Shown here one piece after another: positions 18,450 to 28,200 of a stretch of 64,000 nt of DNA. The stretch comes from an uncultured Bacteroides sp. GTDB taxonomy: Bacteria > Bacteroidota > Bacteroidia > Bacteroidales > Bacteroidaceae. The DNA is taken from the NCBI RefSeq assembly GCF_963666545.1, contig NZ_OY762899.1:3910365-3974364 (forward strand), given 5' to 3'. Each line of letters starts with the position of its first letter. Within the stretch, counting starts at the first letter, position 1. Position numbers and translations under genes: made by a program. The notes below the pieces were generated by a model. It was not told the DNA's origin. It worked only from the letters and a program-made list of their open reading frames with translations, and made no database searches.

Positions 18450-19664
18450 TTACTTCAGGAAACCGCAAATCCGATCAAACGTCAGGTTGAATTGTTCGTT
18501 TACACTGTCGGCTATAGATGACAGGGCAGGGAATGGGTCTTCGTGCTTGTAGGTGTAGAGAAAGTCCAAGATGTCCACTTCAATGGGAATATCTCGTTTC
18601 ACACCTTGCAGTGTATTGACCACTTCGTAGGCAGGAACCACCGTGTCTTTGGCCAGTGTCACGGCCAATATCCTGTCGCTCATTGAACGGAAAATGCCTT
18701 CCCGTTTCTCTGTTAGAGATTTGTAGCTCAACATGCTTCGGAAGTTCACTCCTTCCGGATGCGCATCTCCTAAATAATGGCGTAACAACTCGTCTCTTCG
18801 CATGTGACTTTCCAAATGTTCCACTACATAAGAATACAGGCTCACGTTTGCTTCGCTGTCGAGTATGAATTTAGATACGGGAGATAGCCGGTTGAACACA
18901 GCTCCACCGCAAAACATGCAGAGTTTGGATTTCGAGAAATATCCGTTTTTGTTTGTCATCACCAGTATTTCTGCAAGGAAACTACCAATGGAGTAGGAGA
19001 AAAAATCGATGCTGGCATCCTTATCTATCGCAGGGTGTAGATTCGCTTTGATATTCTCAACCAAGTCGATTACATCATAATACGTTTGTAGTCCCGACCA
19101 TATAAATCTTTGTGGTTTGTTGTGCAGGCGCGTGCTGATAGCCACGTTTGATAGCGTAGAGCAAAGCACATCGGGATGTCGTTCCTTGCGTTGTTGACTG
19201 ATGTGAAACATCTGGCGGCTGTCGCTCCAACTGAGCGGAGCTCTGTTCATGTGGAAAGCAATGGGAAAGAGAATAACTGCTTTCCCCGTTTCGTCTACTA
19301 TTTTTTTTGCCCAAGTGAGATATTTCGCCCAGTATTTTTCATTAAAACCGTGAAACAGCAGAACGATCTCTTTTACCTTCTCTTTTCCTGCCGGTCGAAA
19401 GATGTGATAGCGGAATTTTATGTTCTCCATAATTTCCGCATCGCTCTTATTGAGCATCTCCTGAATAATGTCCGGCTCATAGTCCGGGTCGTTTGCCGTG
19501 CAATACTCGTAAGGATCTTGATTTCCTGCGCCTCCGGGTAATAAGAACCTGTAGGCTGATTCAAAATTGAAGTTCTGCACCACTACTTTGTCATCAATAA
19601 CAATCTCTTTGTCCTCGTAATTGACGACTTGTTTCAGATAATTGTGTAAATCGATATATTTCAT
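18450..19664 (-). CDS. Putative alpha/beta-hydrolase-fold protein (DUF6051-like)
   Basis: I start this at the ATG giving MKYIDLHNYLKQ (404 residues): the longer frame would begin with TTG only a few bases after the promoter box. The sequence has a hydrolase-like strand and oxyanion region (KEIVLLFHGFNEKYW), a helix with DASIDFFSYSIGSFLAEIL, and a late VTLAKDTVVPAYEV segment that fits the acid-residue loop. The nucleophile elbow reads S-Y-S-I-G rather than G-X-S-X-G. No signal peptide is seen, so it is probably cytoplasmic. The family assignment is from memory of Bacteroides proteins and the activity is unproven. Confidence 0.7.
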   Translation of the reverse strand: MKYIDLHNYLKQVVNYEDKEIVIDDKVVVQNFNFESAYRFLLPGGAGNQDPYEYCTANDPDYEPDIIQEMLNKSDAEIMENIKFRYHIFRPAGKEKVKEIVLLFHGFNEKYWAKYLTWAKKIVDETGKAVILFPIAFHMNRAPLSWSDSRQMFHISQQRKERHPDVLCSTLSNVAISTRLHNKPQRFIWSGLQTYYDVIDLVENIKANLHPAIDKDASIDFFSYSIGSFLAEILVMTNKNGYFSKSKLCMFCGGAVFNRLSPVSKFILDSEANVSLYSYVVEHLESHMRRDELLRHYLGDAHPEGVNFRSMLSYKSLTEKREGIFRSMSDRILAVTLAKDTVVPAYEVVNTLQGVKRDIPIEVDILDFLYTYKHEDPFPALSSIADSVNEQFNLTFDRICGFLK

Positions 19665-19689
19665 GATTCCTGTTTTCAAAAGATATCTG

Positions 19690-19697
19690 CAAATATA
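19690..19697 (-). promoter_or_regulatory. -7 promoter element of the hydrolase-like gene
   Basis: TATATTTG on the minus strand, 25 nt before the ATG at 19664. It lies back-to-back with the promoter of the lipid A operon. Confidence 0.6.
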
Positions 19698-19774
19698 AGA
19701 TTAACTAAGTTAATAAAAGGACCTATTGACTACTTTTGTTAGTGGAAAAAACTCTGTAATTTATTTAGGTTTCT

Positions 19775-19782
19775 TATCTTTG
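19775..19782 (+). promoter_or_regulatory. -7 promoter element of the envelope-sugar operon
   Basis: TATCTTTG, 31 nt before the first gene of the four-gene operon. Confidence 0.6.
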
Positions 19783-19813
19783 CGACTTTAATACATCAAA
19801 GTTCGATAGCAAA

Positions 19814-20554
19814 ATGAATCAAACCAGTCTGTTTGAATTATGCATTGTTGTTCCTGTATATAATGAAGAGGACAATATGCCAAGGCTCGAAGCAGAGCTT
19901 TCAGCTTTTCTCAAAAATGCGTCTATAAGCGCATGTGTTTTATTTGTCGACGACTGTTCCTCCGATAAAGGTTTGTCCCTGATAAAAGATATTTGTTCCA
20001 GAAATGTAGGTTTCACCTATATTTCTTTTTCCAAAAACCAAGGTTTAAGTGCTGCTTTAAAGGCCGGTATTGATGTTGTCCAATCTGCTTATGTGGGTTA
20101 TATTGATGCCGATTTGCAAACGTCGCCCGAAGATTTCGAACTTCTTATTCCCTATCTGAAAGAGTATGAGATGGTGATGGGCATACGTATGGGGCGCAAA
20201 GACAGCTTCGTGAAGAATCTTTCGTCGAAGATAGCCAATGGCTTTCGCCGCATGATGACGGGAGATGGCATTACAGATACCGGTTGTCCGTTGAAGATCA
20301 TTCGCTCAGACTATGCCAAACGCATTCCGCTTTTCAATGGCATGCATCGCTTCTTGCCTGCATTGATCCAGTTGCAAAACGGTCGAGTGAAAGAAATTCC
20401 TGTTCGTCACTTTGAACGCATAGCCGGGAAGTCAAAATACCACCTTTGGAATCGCCTTGTAGGCCCCTTTAAAGACTGTTTTGCTTTTCGTTGGATGAAA
20501 AAGAGATATATCAATTATACCATTGAATCAAGTAACCTACAATCTAGAGAATGA
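19814..20554 (+). CDS. Family 2 glycosyltransferase, ArnC/DPM1-like
   Basis: The 246-residue GT2 enzyme has the family opening CIVVPVYNEEDNMPRLEAEL, the nucleotide-binding FVDDCSSDKG, and the metal-binding GYIDADLQTSPEDFEL. Such enzymes load a sugar from a nucleotide donor onto a polyprenyl phosphate. Unlike ArnC it has no C-terminal membrane pair and so is probably peripheral. It overlaps the next gene by 4 nt (ATGA). The neighbours (LAB_N protein, epimerase, ArnT-like transferase) point to making an undecaprenyl-phosphate sugar for envelope modification. Confidence 0.88.
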   Translation: MNQTSLFELCIVVPVYNEEDNMPRLEAELSAFLKNASISACVLFVDDCSSDKGLSLIKDICSRNVGFTYISFSKNQGLSAALKAGIDVVQSAYVGYIDADLQTSPEDFELLIPYLKEYEMVMGIRMGRKDSFVKNLSSKIANGFRRMMTGDGITDTGCPLKIIRSDYAKRIPLFNGMHRFLPALIQLQNGRVKEIPVRHFERIAGKSKYHLWNRLVGPFKDCFAFRWMKKRYINYTIESSNLQSRE

Positions 20555-21168
20555 ATAATATAGTAGTCTATAGCATCGGCTTTTTGGCTCAGGGGCTCTT
20601 TTCTGTGCGTTTGGTCATACAGTGGTTCCTTTCCGAGAAAGCAAAAAAAGTAGTTTCACCTACCAGTTATTGGCAGATAAGTATTTTAGCTTCTTATTTA
20701 TTGTTCATCTACGGATGGCTGCGTGATGATTTTGCCATTATCTTGGGGCAATTCATCTCTTATTACATCTATATATGGAATCTTAATACCAAGAATCACT
20801 GGGCGGGTTTGCACTTTATCCTTCGCTATTTATTGTTGCTTACCCCCGTGGCTGTGGTGGTTTACCTGTTTTTTACTTGGGATACACATGGCCCCCGACT
20901 GTTTCAGAATGTGGATATCCCTTTGTGGATGCTTATCTTTGGTTCTATGGGACAAATCATCTTTACCTTTCGTTTCGTTTATCAATGGTTTTATTCGCGT
21001 AAGGAAGGTGAGTCCGTTTTTCCCATAACTTTCTGGGTGCTCAGTTTGGTTGGTTCTTCTATTATTATAGCTTATGGTATTTATCGGAGAGACCCTGTGT
21101 TGATACTCGGTCAATCTGCCGGATTCATAGCTTATATACGTAATATGTTTTTGTCCAAAAAGAAATAA
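20551..21168 (+). CDS. Membrane protein with two LAB_N repeats
   Basis: The 205-residue protein consists of two homologous three-helix units (about 5-80 and 115-200), each with the pattern of the lipid-A-disaccharide-synthase N-terminal domain. The first has GLFSVRLVIQWFLSEKAKK, SYWQISILASYLLFIYG and FAIILGQFISYYIYIWNL. The second has FTFRFVYQWFYSRKEGE, TFWVLSLVGSSIIIAYG and DPVLILGQSAGFIAYIRN. Two such bundles in tandem resemble small PQ-loop/SWEET carriers. In this operon it could move the polyprenyl-linked sugar across the membrane, the role of ArnE/F elsewhere; this is inference. Confidence 0.82.
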   Translation: MNNIVVYSIGFLAQGLFSVRLVIQWFLSEKAKKVVSPTSYWQISILASYLLFIYGWLRDDFAIILGQFISYYIYIWNLNTKNHWAGLHFILRYLLLLTPVAVVVYLFFTWDTHGPRLFQNVDIPLWMLIFGSMGQIIFTFRFVYQWFYSRKEGESVFPITFWVLSLVGSSIIIAYGIYRRDPVLILGQSAGFIAYIRNMFLSKKK

Positions 21169-21179
21169 AGACTTATAAG

Positions 21180-22214
21180 ATGAAAGTTTTAGTTACCGGT
21201 GCTGCCGGATTCATAGGTTTCCATGTCGTTCGGAAACTGGCAAGTCAGGGCATGCAAGTTGTGGGACTTGATAACTTGAATACGTACTACGACATTGACT
21301 TGAAGTACGCCCGCTTGGCAAAGTGTGGTGTCGATAAAACGAAGATAGTCGACAACGAATATGTGCAGAGTGATACATATGCCAACTATATCTTTCTGAA
21401 AGCTGACCTTATAGACATGCATAGGCTGACTAAACTCTTCGATGACGAACAATTTGATGTAGTGATCAATTTGGGTGCTCAGGCAGGTGTGCGTTACTCC
21501 ATTGAAAATCCATCCACGTATATCCAGTCCAACATCGTTGGTTTCTTAAATATCCTTGAGAGTTGCAGATATCACCACATTAAGCATCTTCTTTATGCTT
21601 CCAGTTCTTCCGTTTATGGCATGAATGATAAATTCCCGTTTTCCGAGGACGATGTTGCCGACTCTCCTGTTAGCCTCTATGCAGCTACCAAAAGGAGTGA
21701 TGAACTGATGGCTTATACTTATAGTCACCTGTATCATTTACCTACTACCGGATTGCGCTTCTTTACCGTTTATGGTCCTTGGGGACGGCCAGATATGTCG
21801 CCCATGCTGTTTGCTGATTCCATTTTGACGGGCAAACCAATCAATGTATTCAACAACGGAGAGATGGTGCGTGATTTTACTTATATTGACGATATCGTTG
21901 AAGGAGTACTCGATCTGATTCCTTGCATACCCGGTAAGGAGGGACAAGAACTTTATTGTCGCATATTGAACATAGGCAACTCCGAACCTGTTCCATTGAT
22001 GCTATTCATACGTACCATGGAAGAAGCGCTTGGGAGGAAAGCCAGCCTGCACATGTTGCCTATGCAAGCCGGAGATGTGAAAGTAACGTATGCTGATGTT
22101 ACCAAACTGAAAGCATTGACCGGATATAGCCCTCACACCCCTTTGAAAAAAGGGTTGGATTCTTTTGTCGCTTGGTACGAAGCTTATGCACATGCCAAGG
22201 ATATTCACATATAA
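21180..22214 (+). CDS. NAD-dependent epimerase, UDP-glucuronate 4-epimerase-like
   Basis: A 344-residue short-chain dehydrogenase/epimerase with the NAD-binding GAAGFIG (7-13), the SSSSVYG block (141-147), the catalytic YAATK (Y167, K171) and the family marker TGLRFFTVYGPWGRPDM. That combination is typical of the UDP-glucuronate 4-epimerase branch, which turns UDP-GlcA into UDP-GalA. It begins 11 nt after the LAB_N gene. It would supply the donor for the GT2/ArnT route, suggesting galacturonic acid as the sugar added to lipid A. Substrate choice between glucose and glucuronate forms is not certain. Confidence 0.88.
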   Translation: MKVLVTGAAGFIGFHVVRKLASQGMQVVGLDNLNTYYDIDLKYARLAKCGVDKTKIVDNEYVQSDTYANYIFLKADLIDMHRLTKLFDDEQFDVVINLGAQAGVRYSIENPSTYIQSNIVGFLNILESCRYHHIKHLLYASSSSVYGMNDKFPFSEDDVADSPVSLYAATKRSDELMAYTYSHLYHLPTTGLRFFTVYGPWGRPDMSPMLFADSILTGKPINVFNNGEMVRDFTYIDDIVEGVLDLIPCIPGKEGQELYCRILNIGNSEPVPLMLFIRTMEEALGRKASLHMLPMQAGDVKVTYADVTKLKALTGYSPHTPLKKGLDSFVAWYEAYAHAKDIHI

Positions 22215-22240
22215 AATCTGACTTTTAAAGAAAAACTGTT

Positions 22241-23881
22241 ATGGTCGACTCTATAAATTACGTAAGGCATTCTCTGGCAATTCTGATCGTTTGCTTTTTC
22301 TCTTTCTTTGTGAACAACAGTTTTCTTCCGGCGGACCTGATGGAATCGCGCAACTTGGCTACGGCTCAAGAGATGGTATCCGAAGGCAACTATCTGACTC
22401 CTACCATGAATGGAGAATTGCGTTTGGAAAAGCCACCTCTTCCTACATGGATTGCTGCCGCCATAGATCATGTTGCTCCCGATAATTTGGCTGTGCAGCG
22501 CTATGCAGCCGGAGTGGCCGCTACACTGCTTATCTTTTTTCTCTATCTGTTGGTGGTGGAACTTACGAAGAATCAAGACTTGGCACTTATTTCGGCTTTG
22601 GTACTTGCTACATGTTACAACGTAGTGATGATGGGTCGAACAGCCACGTGGGACATCTATTGTCATGCTTTCATGCTTGGCGGTCTTTATTACCTCATTA
22701 AAGCTCTTGGAAGGAGAGGCGCTCAATGGGAATTATTTTTGTTGTCTGGTCTGTTTATGGGACTTTCTTTTCTCAGCAAGGGTCCTGTTTCTTTCTTTGC
22801 CTTGATGCTCCCGTTTCTAATTGCCTATTTCTTCATCTATCGCCCCATGCTAAAAGGGAAAATGCTTCCTATTATTGGCATGGTACTGATTGTTCTGGCT
22901 GTCAGCTTGTGGTGGCCGACTTATATCTACCTCTTTCATAGAGACTGGGGAATGCATGTGGCCAATAAAGAATCCTCTTCGTGGATCAACCATAATGTGC
23001 GTCCGTGGTACTATTACTGGCAATTTCCTGCTGAGGCCGGTATTTGGGCGCTTTTCTGGGTTACCTCACTTATTTGGCCTTATTGGAAGCTCCGTTTTAC
23101 CGATTTGCGGATAAAGAGAATCTACCTGTTCTCTGTCATGTGGACACTGCTAGCCCTCGTTCTGCTTTCCCTGATTCCCGAGAAGAAAACACGCTATCTA
23201 CTTCCGCTGCTTATTCCCGGTGCGCTCAATATTGGCACTTGTTTGTTTTATTTTGTCACAACCAGAGCTATGCAGGCTAGAGAAAAGCTGATCTATCGTA
23301 TCAACGTATCTGTTATCTTACTCATTTTGTGTGCTTTGCCCGTAGGCTTGTACATCTTCTTTGTGCAGAAAGGCGATCTGTCTCTTTGGCTCTTTGTCCT
23401 CATCTCCATTTTTAGCATTGCTTTGGCCGTTCTGCTCTTTTATACCAGCTTCAGAGCAAAGAGAGGATTGATGGTTTCCTTCTTCTGTATTGTTGGCGTG
23501 ATGATTTTGGTGGAAGGCCTTTGCTTCATTCCGGCAAGCAAACTCTTTATCAACAGCGATCGCCATAGCATCCGCGAAGTGCGAACGGTTGCCAAGGCAC
23601 AGAATCTACCTTATTACTATATTGATGGCGAAGAATTGCGCATAGAATTGGTTTACGAGAGTAATCGAATCATTCGTCCGTTAAATGTGAAGAATGATAG
23701 TGTCGTATTGTCCAAACTACCTTTCGTGCTGGTTAGTGGTTCGGCTCCCGATTCCATTCTTCGTCACTTACCCGTGATTGTAGAGCAGGTTGGTGTCTAT
23801 GATAACAATTGGCAAAAGAGAAACAGCAAAAGATATAATGAAGCTTTGGTTCGCTACGTTAGCATCGTGAAAGGTAAATAA
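22241..23881 (+). CDS. ArnT-like membrane glycosyltransferase (GT39/GT83 type)
   Basis: The 546-residue polytopic protein has an N-terminal loop with the family pattern MESRNLATAQEMVSEGNY and LRLEKPPLPTWIAAAI. About twelve hydrophobic segments follow, then a soluble C-terminal tail (about 440-546). ArnT and PMT enzymes use polyprenyl-phosphate sugars as donors on the periplasmic side, and ArnT acts on lipid A. It closes the four-gene operon. The acceptor is inferred from family and context, not shown. Confidence 0.88.
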   Translation: MVDSINYVRHSLAILIVCFFSFFVNNSFLPADLMESRNLATAQEMVSEGNYLTPTMNGELRLEKPPLPTWIAAAIDHVAPDNLAVQRYAAGVAATLLIFFLYLLVVELTKNQDLALISALVLATCYNVVMMGRTATWDIYCHAFMLGGLYYLIKALGRRGAQWELFLLSGLFMGLSFLSKGPVSFFALMLPFLIAYFFIYRPMLKGKMLPIIGMVLIVLAVSLWWPTYIYLFHRDWGMHVANKESSSWINHNVRPWYYYWQFPAEAGIWALFWVTSLIWPYWKLRFTDLRIKRIYLFSVMWTLLALVLLSLIPEKKTRYLLPLLIPGALNIGTCLFYFVTTRAMQAREKLIYRINVSVILLILCALPVGLYIFFVQKGDLSLWLFVLISIFSIALAVLLFYTSFRAKRGLMVSFFCIVGVMILVEGLCFIPASKLFINSDRHSIREVRTVAKAQNLPYYYIDGEELRIELVYESNRIIRPLNVKNDSVVLSKLPFVLVSGSAPDSILRHLPVIVEQVGVYDNNWQKRNSKRYNEALVRYVSIVKGK

Positions 23882-23890
23882 CTGCGATAA

Positions 23891-23940
23891 GTGTGGAAAT
23901 AGTCCACACAGCTTCCACACAATCTACACCTATTCCACAC
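23891..23940. repeat. Imperfect inverted repeat
   Basis: GTGTGGAAATAG (23891-23902) pairs with CTATTCCACAC (23930-23940) with one bulge. Further CCACAC motifs lie between the arms. It lies 10 nt after the ArnT-like gene. Confidence 0.5.
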
Positions 23941-23950
23941 TACTTAATTT

Positions 23951-24001
23951 CCTACAAAATAGATAAAGTGCTTAATTACAGCACTTTATCTATTTTGTAG
24001 G
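23951..24001. terminator. Perfect 21-bp hairpin after the envelope-sugar operon
   Basis: Arms 23951-23971 (CCTACAAAATAGATAAAGTGC) and 23981-24001 are exact reverse complements with a 9-nt loop. There is no T-run after it. It probably ends or protects the operon transcript, or is a palindromic repeat. Confidence 0.55.
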
Positions 24002-24087
24002 TTTGTGGCATGTGCTTTGCTTTATATATGATGTAAGCGATTAATTAGTATTTAATTAAAAGTCTTACAAAACTAAACTACACGATT

Positions 24088-24417
24088 ATGAAAAAGATTC
24101 TATTAGTAGTAGCATTGTTTATGGGATTAGGTAGCTCTGCTGCAATTGCAAATGTTTTGGTAACAAGTAATGTGTTGACAAGTCCTCAAGTTCCTCAAAC
24201 TCCTCAAACAGAAGAATTTGTGAAAATAGATTCAACTGAGATTCCGGCTTTAGTGATGAATGCATTGGCCAAAGATCACGTTGGCGCAACAATTAAAGAA
24301 GCGTTCGTTGGTAAGAAAGACGGAGTGAAGATTTATAAAATTGTATTGACTAAAGAAGCTGAAGAAATTACCGTTTTGCTGAATGAAAAAGGTGAAGAAG
24401 TAAAGCTTTTGAACTAA
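24088..24417 (+). CDS. Small exported PepSY-like protein
   Basis: The 109-residue protein has a signal peptide (MKKILLVVALFMGLGSSAAIA). After a Pro/Gln/Thr-rich linker comes one small domain (about 48-109): IPALVMNALAKDHVGATIKE, then GVKIYKIVLTKEAEEITVLL, then NEKGEEVKLL. That strand pattern resembles PepSY-like domains of exported Bacteroidetes proteins. No catalytic residues are evident. It stands alone between the envelope-sugar operon and the RRM gene and has a strong terminator. Confidence 0.75.
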   Translation: MKKILLVVALFMGLGSSAAIANVLVTSNVLTSPQVPQTPQTEEFVKIDSTEIPALVMNALAKDHVGATIKEAFVGKKDGVKIYKIVLTKEAEEITVLLNEKGEEVKLLN

Positions 24418-24475
24418 ACTAGACATGTAATGGGCATTGGTGATGCATTGCCCCCTTTGAGTTGTTTGTTTTGTT

Positions 24476-24505
24476 AAAACCCCGGTTCGTGAGAGTCGGG
24501 GTTTT
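24476..24505 (+). terminator. Intrinsic terminator after the PepSY-like gene
   Basis: AAAACCCCG, 12-nt loop, CGGGGTTTT. Confidence 0.85.
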
Positions 24506-24567
24506 ATGCATGTTCGCATGGCGACAATGTTATGAGATGACATTCCAAGAAGAATAGGGCATAAAAC

Positions 24568-24610
24568 AAAAGTTCCACTTTTTCACGATAAGTGAAAAAG
24601 CGGAACTTTT
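24568..24610 (-). terminator. Intrinsic terminator of the RRM gene
   Basis: A 19-bp stem with a 5-nt loop (24568-24586 with 24592-24610) has one G-U pair on the minus strand and is followed there by TTTTGTTTTA. On the plus strand the same position is an A-C mismatch, which favours a minus-strand role. Confidence 0.75.
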
Positions 24611-24661
24611 AAATGTTGAAGCCTTATTTATACGTTATATATTGTAGGCTGTTTTTTCAGA

Positions 24662-25012
24662 TTAGTATCTGCCACCACGGCTTCCGCCGCCGTAACCACC
24701 ACCACTATTGCCACCACGGCTTCCGCCGCCGTAACCGCCGCCGCCATTGCTGCTGCGACGTGGAGCGTCACTTTTAGGGCGAGCTACAGAAACAGAAATA
24801 GCTTTTCCGTCGATTTCTGCACCGTTCAATTCTTCGATAGCTTTGTTTCCGGCTGCTTCGTCTGCTAGTTCAACAAAACCGTATCCTTTAGAACGGCCAG
24901 TTTCTCTGTCTGTAATAACTTTAGCTGAAGAAACTTCTCCATACTCTGCAAATAATTCCCCTAGGTCGGAATCGCTAATGTTATAGCTCAATCCTGCGAT
25001 AAAAATGTTCAT
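24662..25012 (-). CDS. RNA-binding protein with RRM domain and Gly-rich tail
   Basis: I start at MNIFIAGLSY (116 residues) because the RRM begins there; an upstream ATG would add nine residues of no domain value. RNP2 is IFIAGL and RNP1 is KGYGFVEL, with the intact aromatic residues needed to stack on RNA. The tail (about 86-116) is GGYGGGSRGG-type, as in cold-shock-linked RRM proteins. Bacteroidetes carry such small RRM proteins in place of Hfq, and they bind single-stranded RNA. It is a single gene with a terminator. Confidence 0.93.
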   Translation of the reverse strand: MNIFIAGLSYNISDSDLGELFAEYGEVSSAKVITDRETGRSKGYGFVELADEAAGNKAIEELNGAEIDGKAISVSVARPKSDAPRRSSNGGGGYGGGSRGGNSGGGYGGGSRGGRY

Positions 25013-25250
25013 TAAAAAAAAATTTAAAGAAATAAACAATAGTAAATACTTTGCATAGAAGTCTTATGTAAGGAGATAACACTCTGCAATATTGATTGAA
25101 AAGGGGAACATTACCTTATTCAGATTTTCTTATGCGTGACAAAGATAGAAATAAGAATTTAAAAACAAACAAATGATTGACTTTTTTTCTAATAAAACAT
25201 AAATAGAAGCTTTTCACTTGTCTGCTTATACGTTTTGCGCCATTTTCGGC

Positions 25251-28200
25251 CTATTTATTTTTCTTACTCTTATCAGGAAATGCCGGTATGGCCGGAATCT
25301 CTTGTCTTTCAGTTTTCAACTTATCCAAAGAAACTTCTATCGCTTTGTTTAGTTGCTGATCTTCGCCCATGTATTCCTTGTAGGGATCATTCTCTAGTTC
25401 AATAGTTGGTTCTACACCATGGCCTTCAATAATGAATCCGCTACCATCGGCAGCATAAGGGGCATAAGATGGAGTAACAATAGAACCTCCGTCTACAACG
25501 GGGATTGTACCACTGTAACCTACCACACCTCCCCAAGTGCGCTTACCAATCACTGTTCCCAGTTTGTTATACTTAAAACGGTAAGGAAACAGGTCGCCAT
25601 CGGAAGCCGAGTATTCATTGATTAGCAATACTTTCGGTCCCATAAACGTACCAATCGGATTTACCGATCCTTCTTTTTGTCCGGTGTGCATCGTGAAATA
25701 AGTCGGAGTACGCATCAATCTCTCTATAATCATAGGAGATACGTTTCCACCACCGTTCCCACGATCATCAATAATGAGTGCTTTCTTCATTAATTGTGGA
25801 TAGTAATGTTTCACAAACTCGTTTAGTCCATCAACGCCCATATCGGGGATGTGAATGTAACCCACTTCTCCGTTGGTCGCTTCATTTACCTTACGCGTGT
25901 TTTCCTGTACCCAATTATAGTAATTCAGTTTGGAAACATCTGCCAATGGAGTTACAAGTACGGTGCGAGCTCCATCTTTTGAAGGAACAGTATTCACTGT
26001 TAGCTCGGTCGTTTTATCAGCTAACCCAATCAACAATTCCTGAGGATCTTTGATCTCTTTCAGTGACTGACCGTTGATAGCGATGATATAGTCTCCTTTC
26101 TTAACATTAATCCCCGGCATGGTAAGTGGAGAACGAGTTGATCTATCCCAGTTGGCCCCTTCGGTAATGGATGTTATCTGGAAGAATCCGGATGCATCTT
26201 TCGTGAAGTTTGATCCAAGCATCCCCATTGGGATACGGGTAGGGGTGGGGTGTTCTCCATTCTGGGAATAAGCATGACCGATACTTAGTTCGCCAATCAT
26301 CTCACCGATAAGATAAGTAAGATCGGTACGGTGATTTACATAAGGTATCAATGCCTTGTATTTTTCGTGAACTTCATTCCAATCCACACCGTGCATGTTG
26401 GGCGCATAGAAGAAATCGCGCATCTGTCTCCAGCTTTCGTCGTAGATTTGCATCCACTCCTGGTGATAGTCAACTAACTTCTTTACGTCAGCCAGACTGA
26501 TAGGTTCACTGATTGAGACTGCAGCGGTTGGAATATCAACAACCTGCATCTTTTGATCTTTAATGGCAAGCGCTTTCTTATATCCATAGCCAAAGACGAT
26601 ATATGCACCAAGATCTGTTTCGGCTTTCTTTTCCAAATCATACATTGAAGTACTATTCCCGCGAGAATAGTACACTTTTTGTCCTACCATGTGGAGATCG
26701 CGATAGTAACTAGCCTGAATAGGCAGTTCAATAGCATTCTGGAAGCTGTAGCTTATCGTGTCATTTTTATTTTCTACTGCCTTCTTATCTTTCTTCTTCT
26801 CCTTCTTCTTGTCTTTGTCTTCTTCTTTAGGAGCTTCTTCTTTGCTCTCAGCAGCCTGACCAACCACATCGTTTGTCAAAGCAAAAGGAACCTTAGCGTT
26901 TGACTTTATAGGAAGAACATAAACCTTGCTCATGTTGGTGTACACATGGTTCCACTCTGTCTGTCCGTACGTAGGATTGAATGTACGTGCCGATTGAAAC
27001 ACGAGGTAGTTGCCGTCCGAACTAAAGTTTGGTTTGCCTGAATTGTACCAATCGTCGGTAACCTTGTGCTTTGCGCCAGTTGTTGTATCGTAAATAATGA
27101 TGTTGTTCATCGCATTTTCCGGCAGTGCATAAGTTACATAGCGGCTGTCGGGCGACCAATTGAATTCATCAATAAGATCTATTTTGGATTGCTCTACCAG
27201 CGTGGTTTTCCCGGTGGCAATGTCGGTAATATTAAGCGTATTCTTTTTATCGCACCAAAGAATCTTTTGCGAGTTTGGCGACCATGAATAGTCTATTATA
27301 TAAGTTTTAACATCTTTCGTAACAATCTTTTCTTCACCCGTTACAGCATTGCGCACATAGATGCGAAACTCCCCATCCTTATCGGATATATAAGACAGCT
27401 GTTTGCCATCTGGCGACCAAAGAGCATTTTGATCATTTGCTCCCGATGAGTTCGTGAGATTATAAGTGATGCCCTCTTTTCCCGGAAGAGAAAATACATC
27501 TCCACGAGCAGTAAGTAACACACGCTCTCCGTTTGGTGCTACGCTGTAGGAGGAAATCTGTGAGCTGACATCCTTCCATTCTGGACGGGAATATTCCTGA
27601 TCGTTATTGATTTCTACTGTTACCTTTTGAGCTGTTTTGTTCTTTGTGTCGAAAAGGTAGATATATCCGCCATATTCGTACACAATCTGATCATCCCCTA
27701 TAGAAGGGAATTTGATATCGAAATCTTTATAAAAGGTAAGCTGTTTGGTCTGCTGAGTAGAAAGTTGGTAGACATAAAGGTTCATCACGTCATCGCGGTC
27801 GGAGGTGAAATAAATCTCATTTCCATTCTTGCTCCACATAGGGAAGATATCCTGTCTTACGTTGTCTGTGATTTTCTTTGATTCTTTAGTTTTAAAATCA
27901 AAGATGCGTATATCATCCGCCATACCTCCCTGATACCTTTTCCACGTACGGAACTCACGGAACACATAGTTGTAGGCCAACTGCTTTCCGTCCGGTGAAT
28001 AAGTGGAGAAACCTCCGTTCTTCAAAGGAATCTCAGTGAGAGTGCCTCCTTCAATGGGTACAGTAAGTAACTGACCGGTAAAGTCATTGAATGTATTCTG
28101 ACGACTGCGGAACAATACGTTTTTGCCATCACGTGTCCAGTCCATTACAATATTGTTAGGCCCCATTCTGTCGCCAAGATCGTCACGTCCAAGAGTGGCA

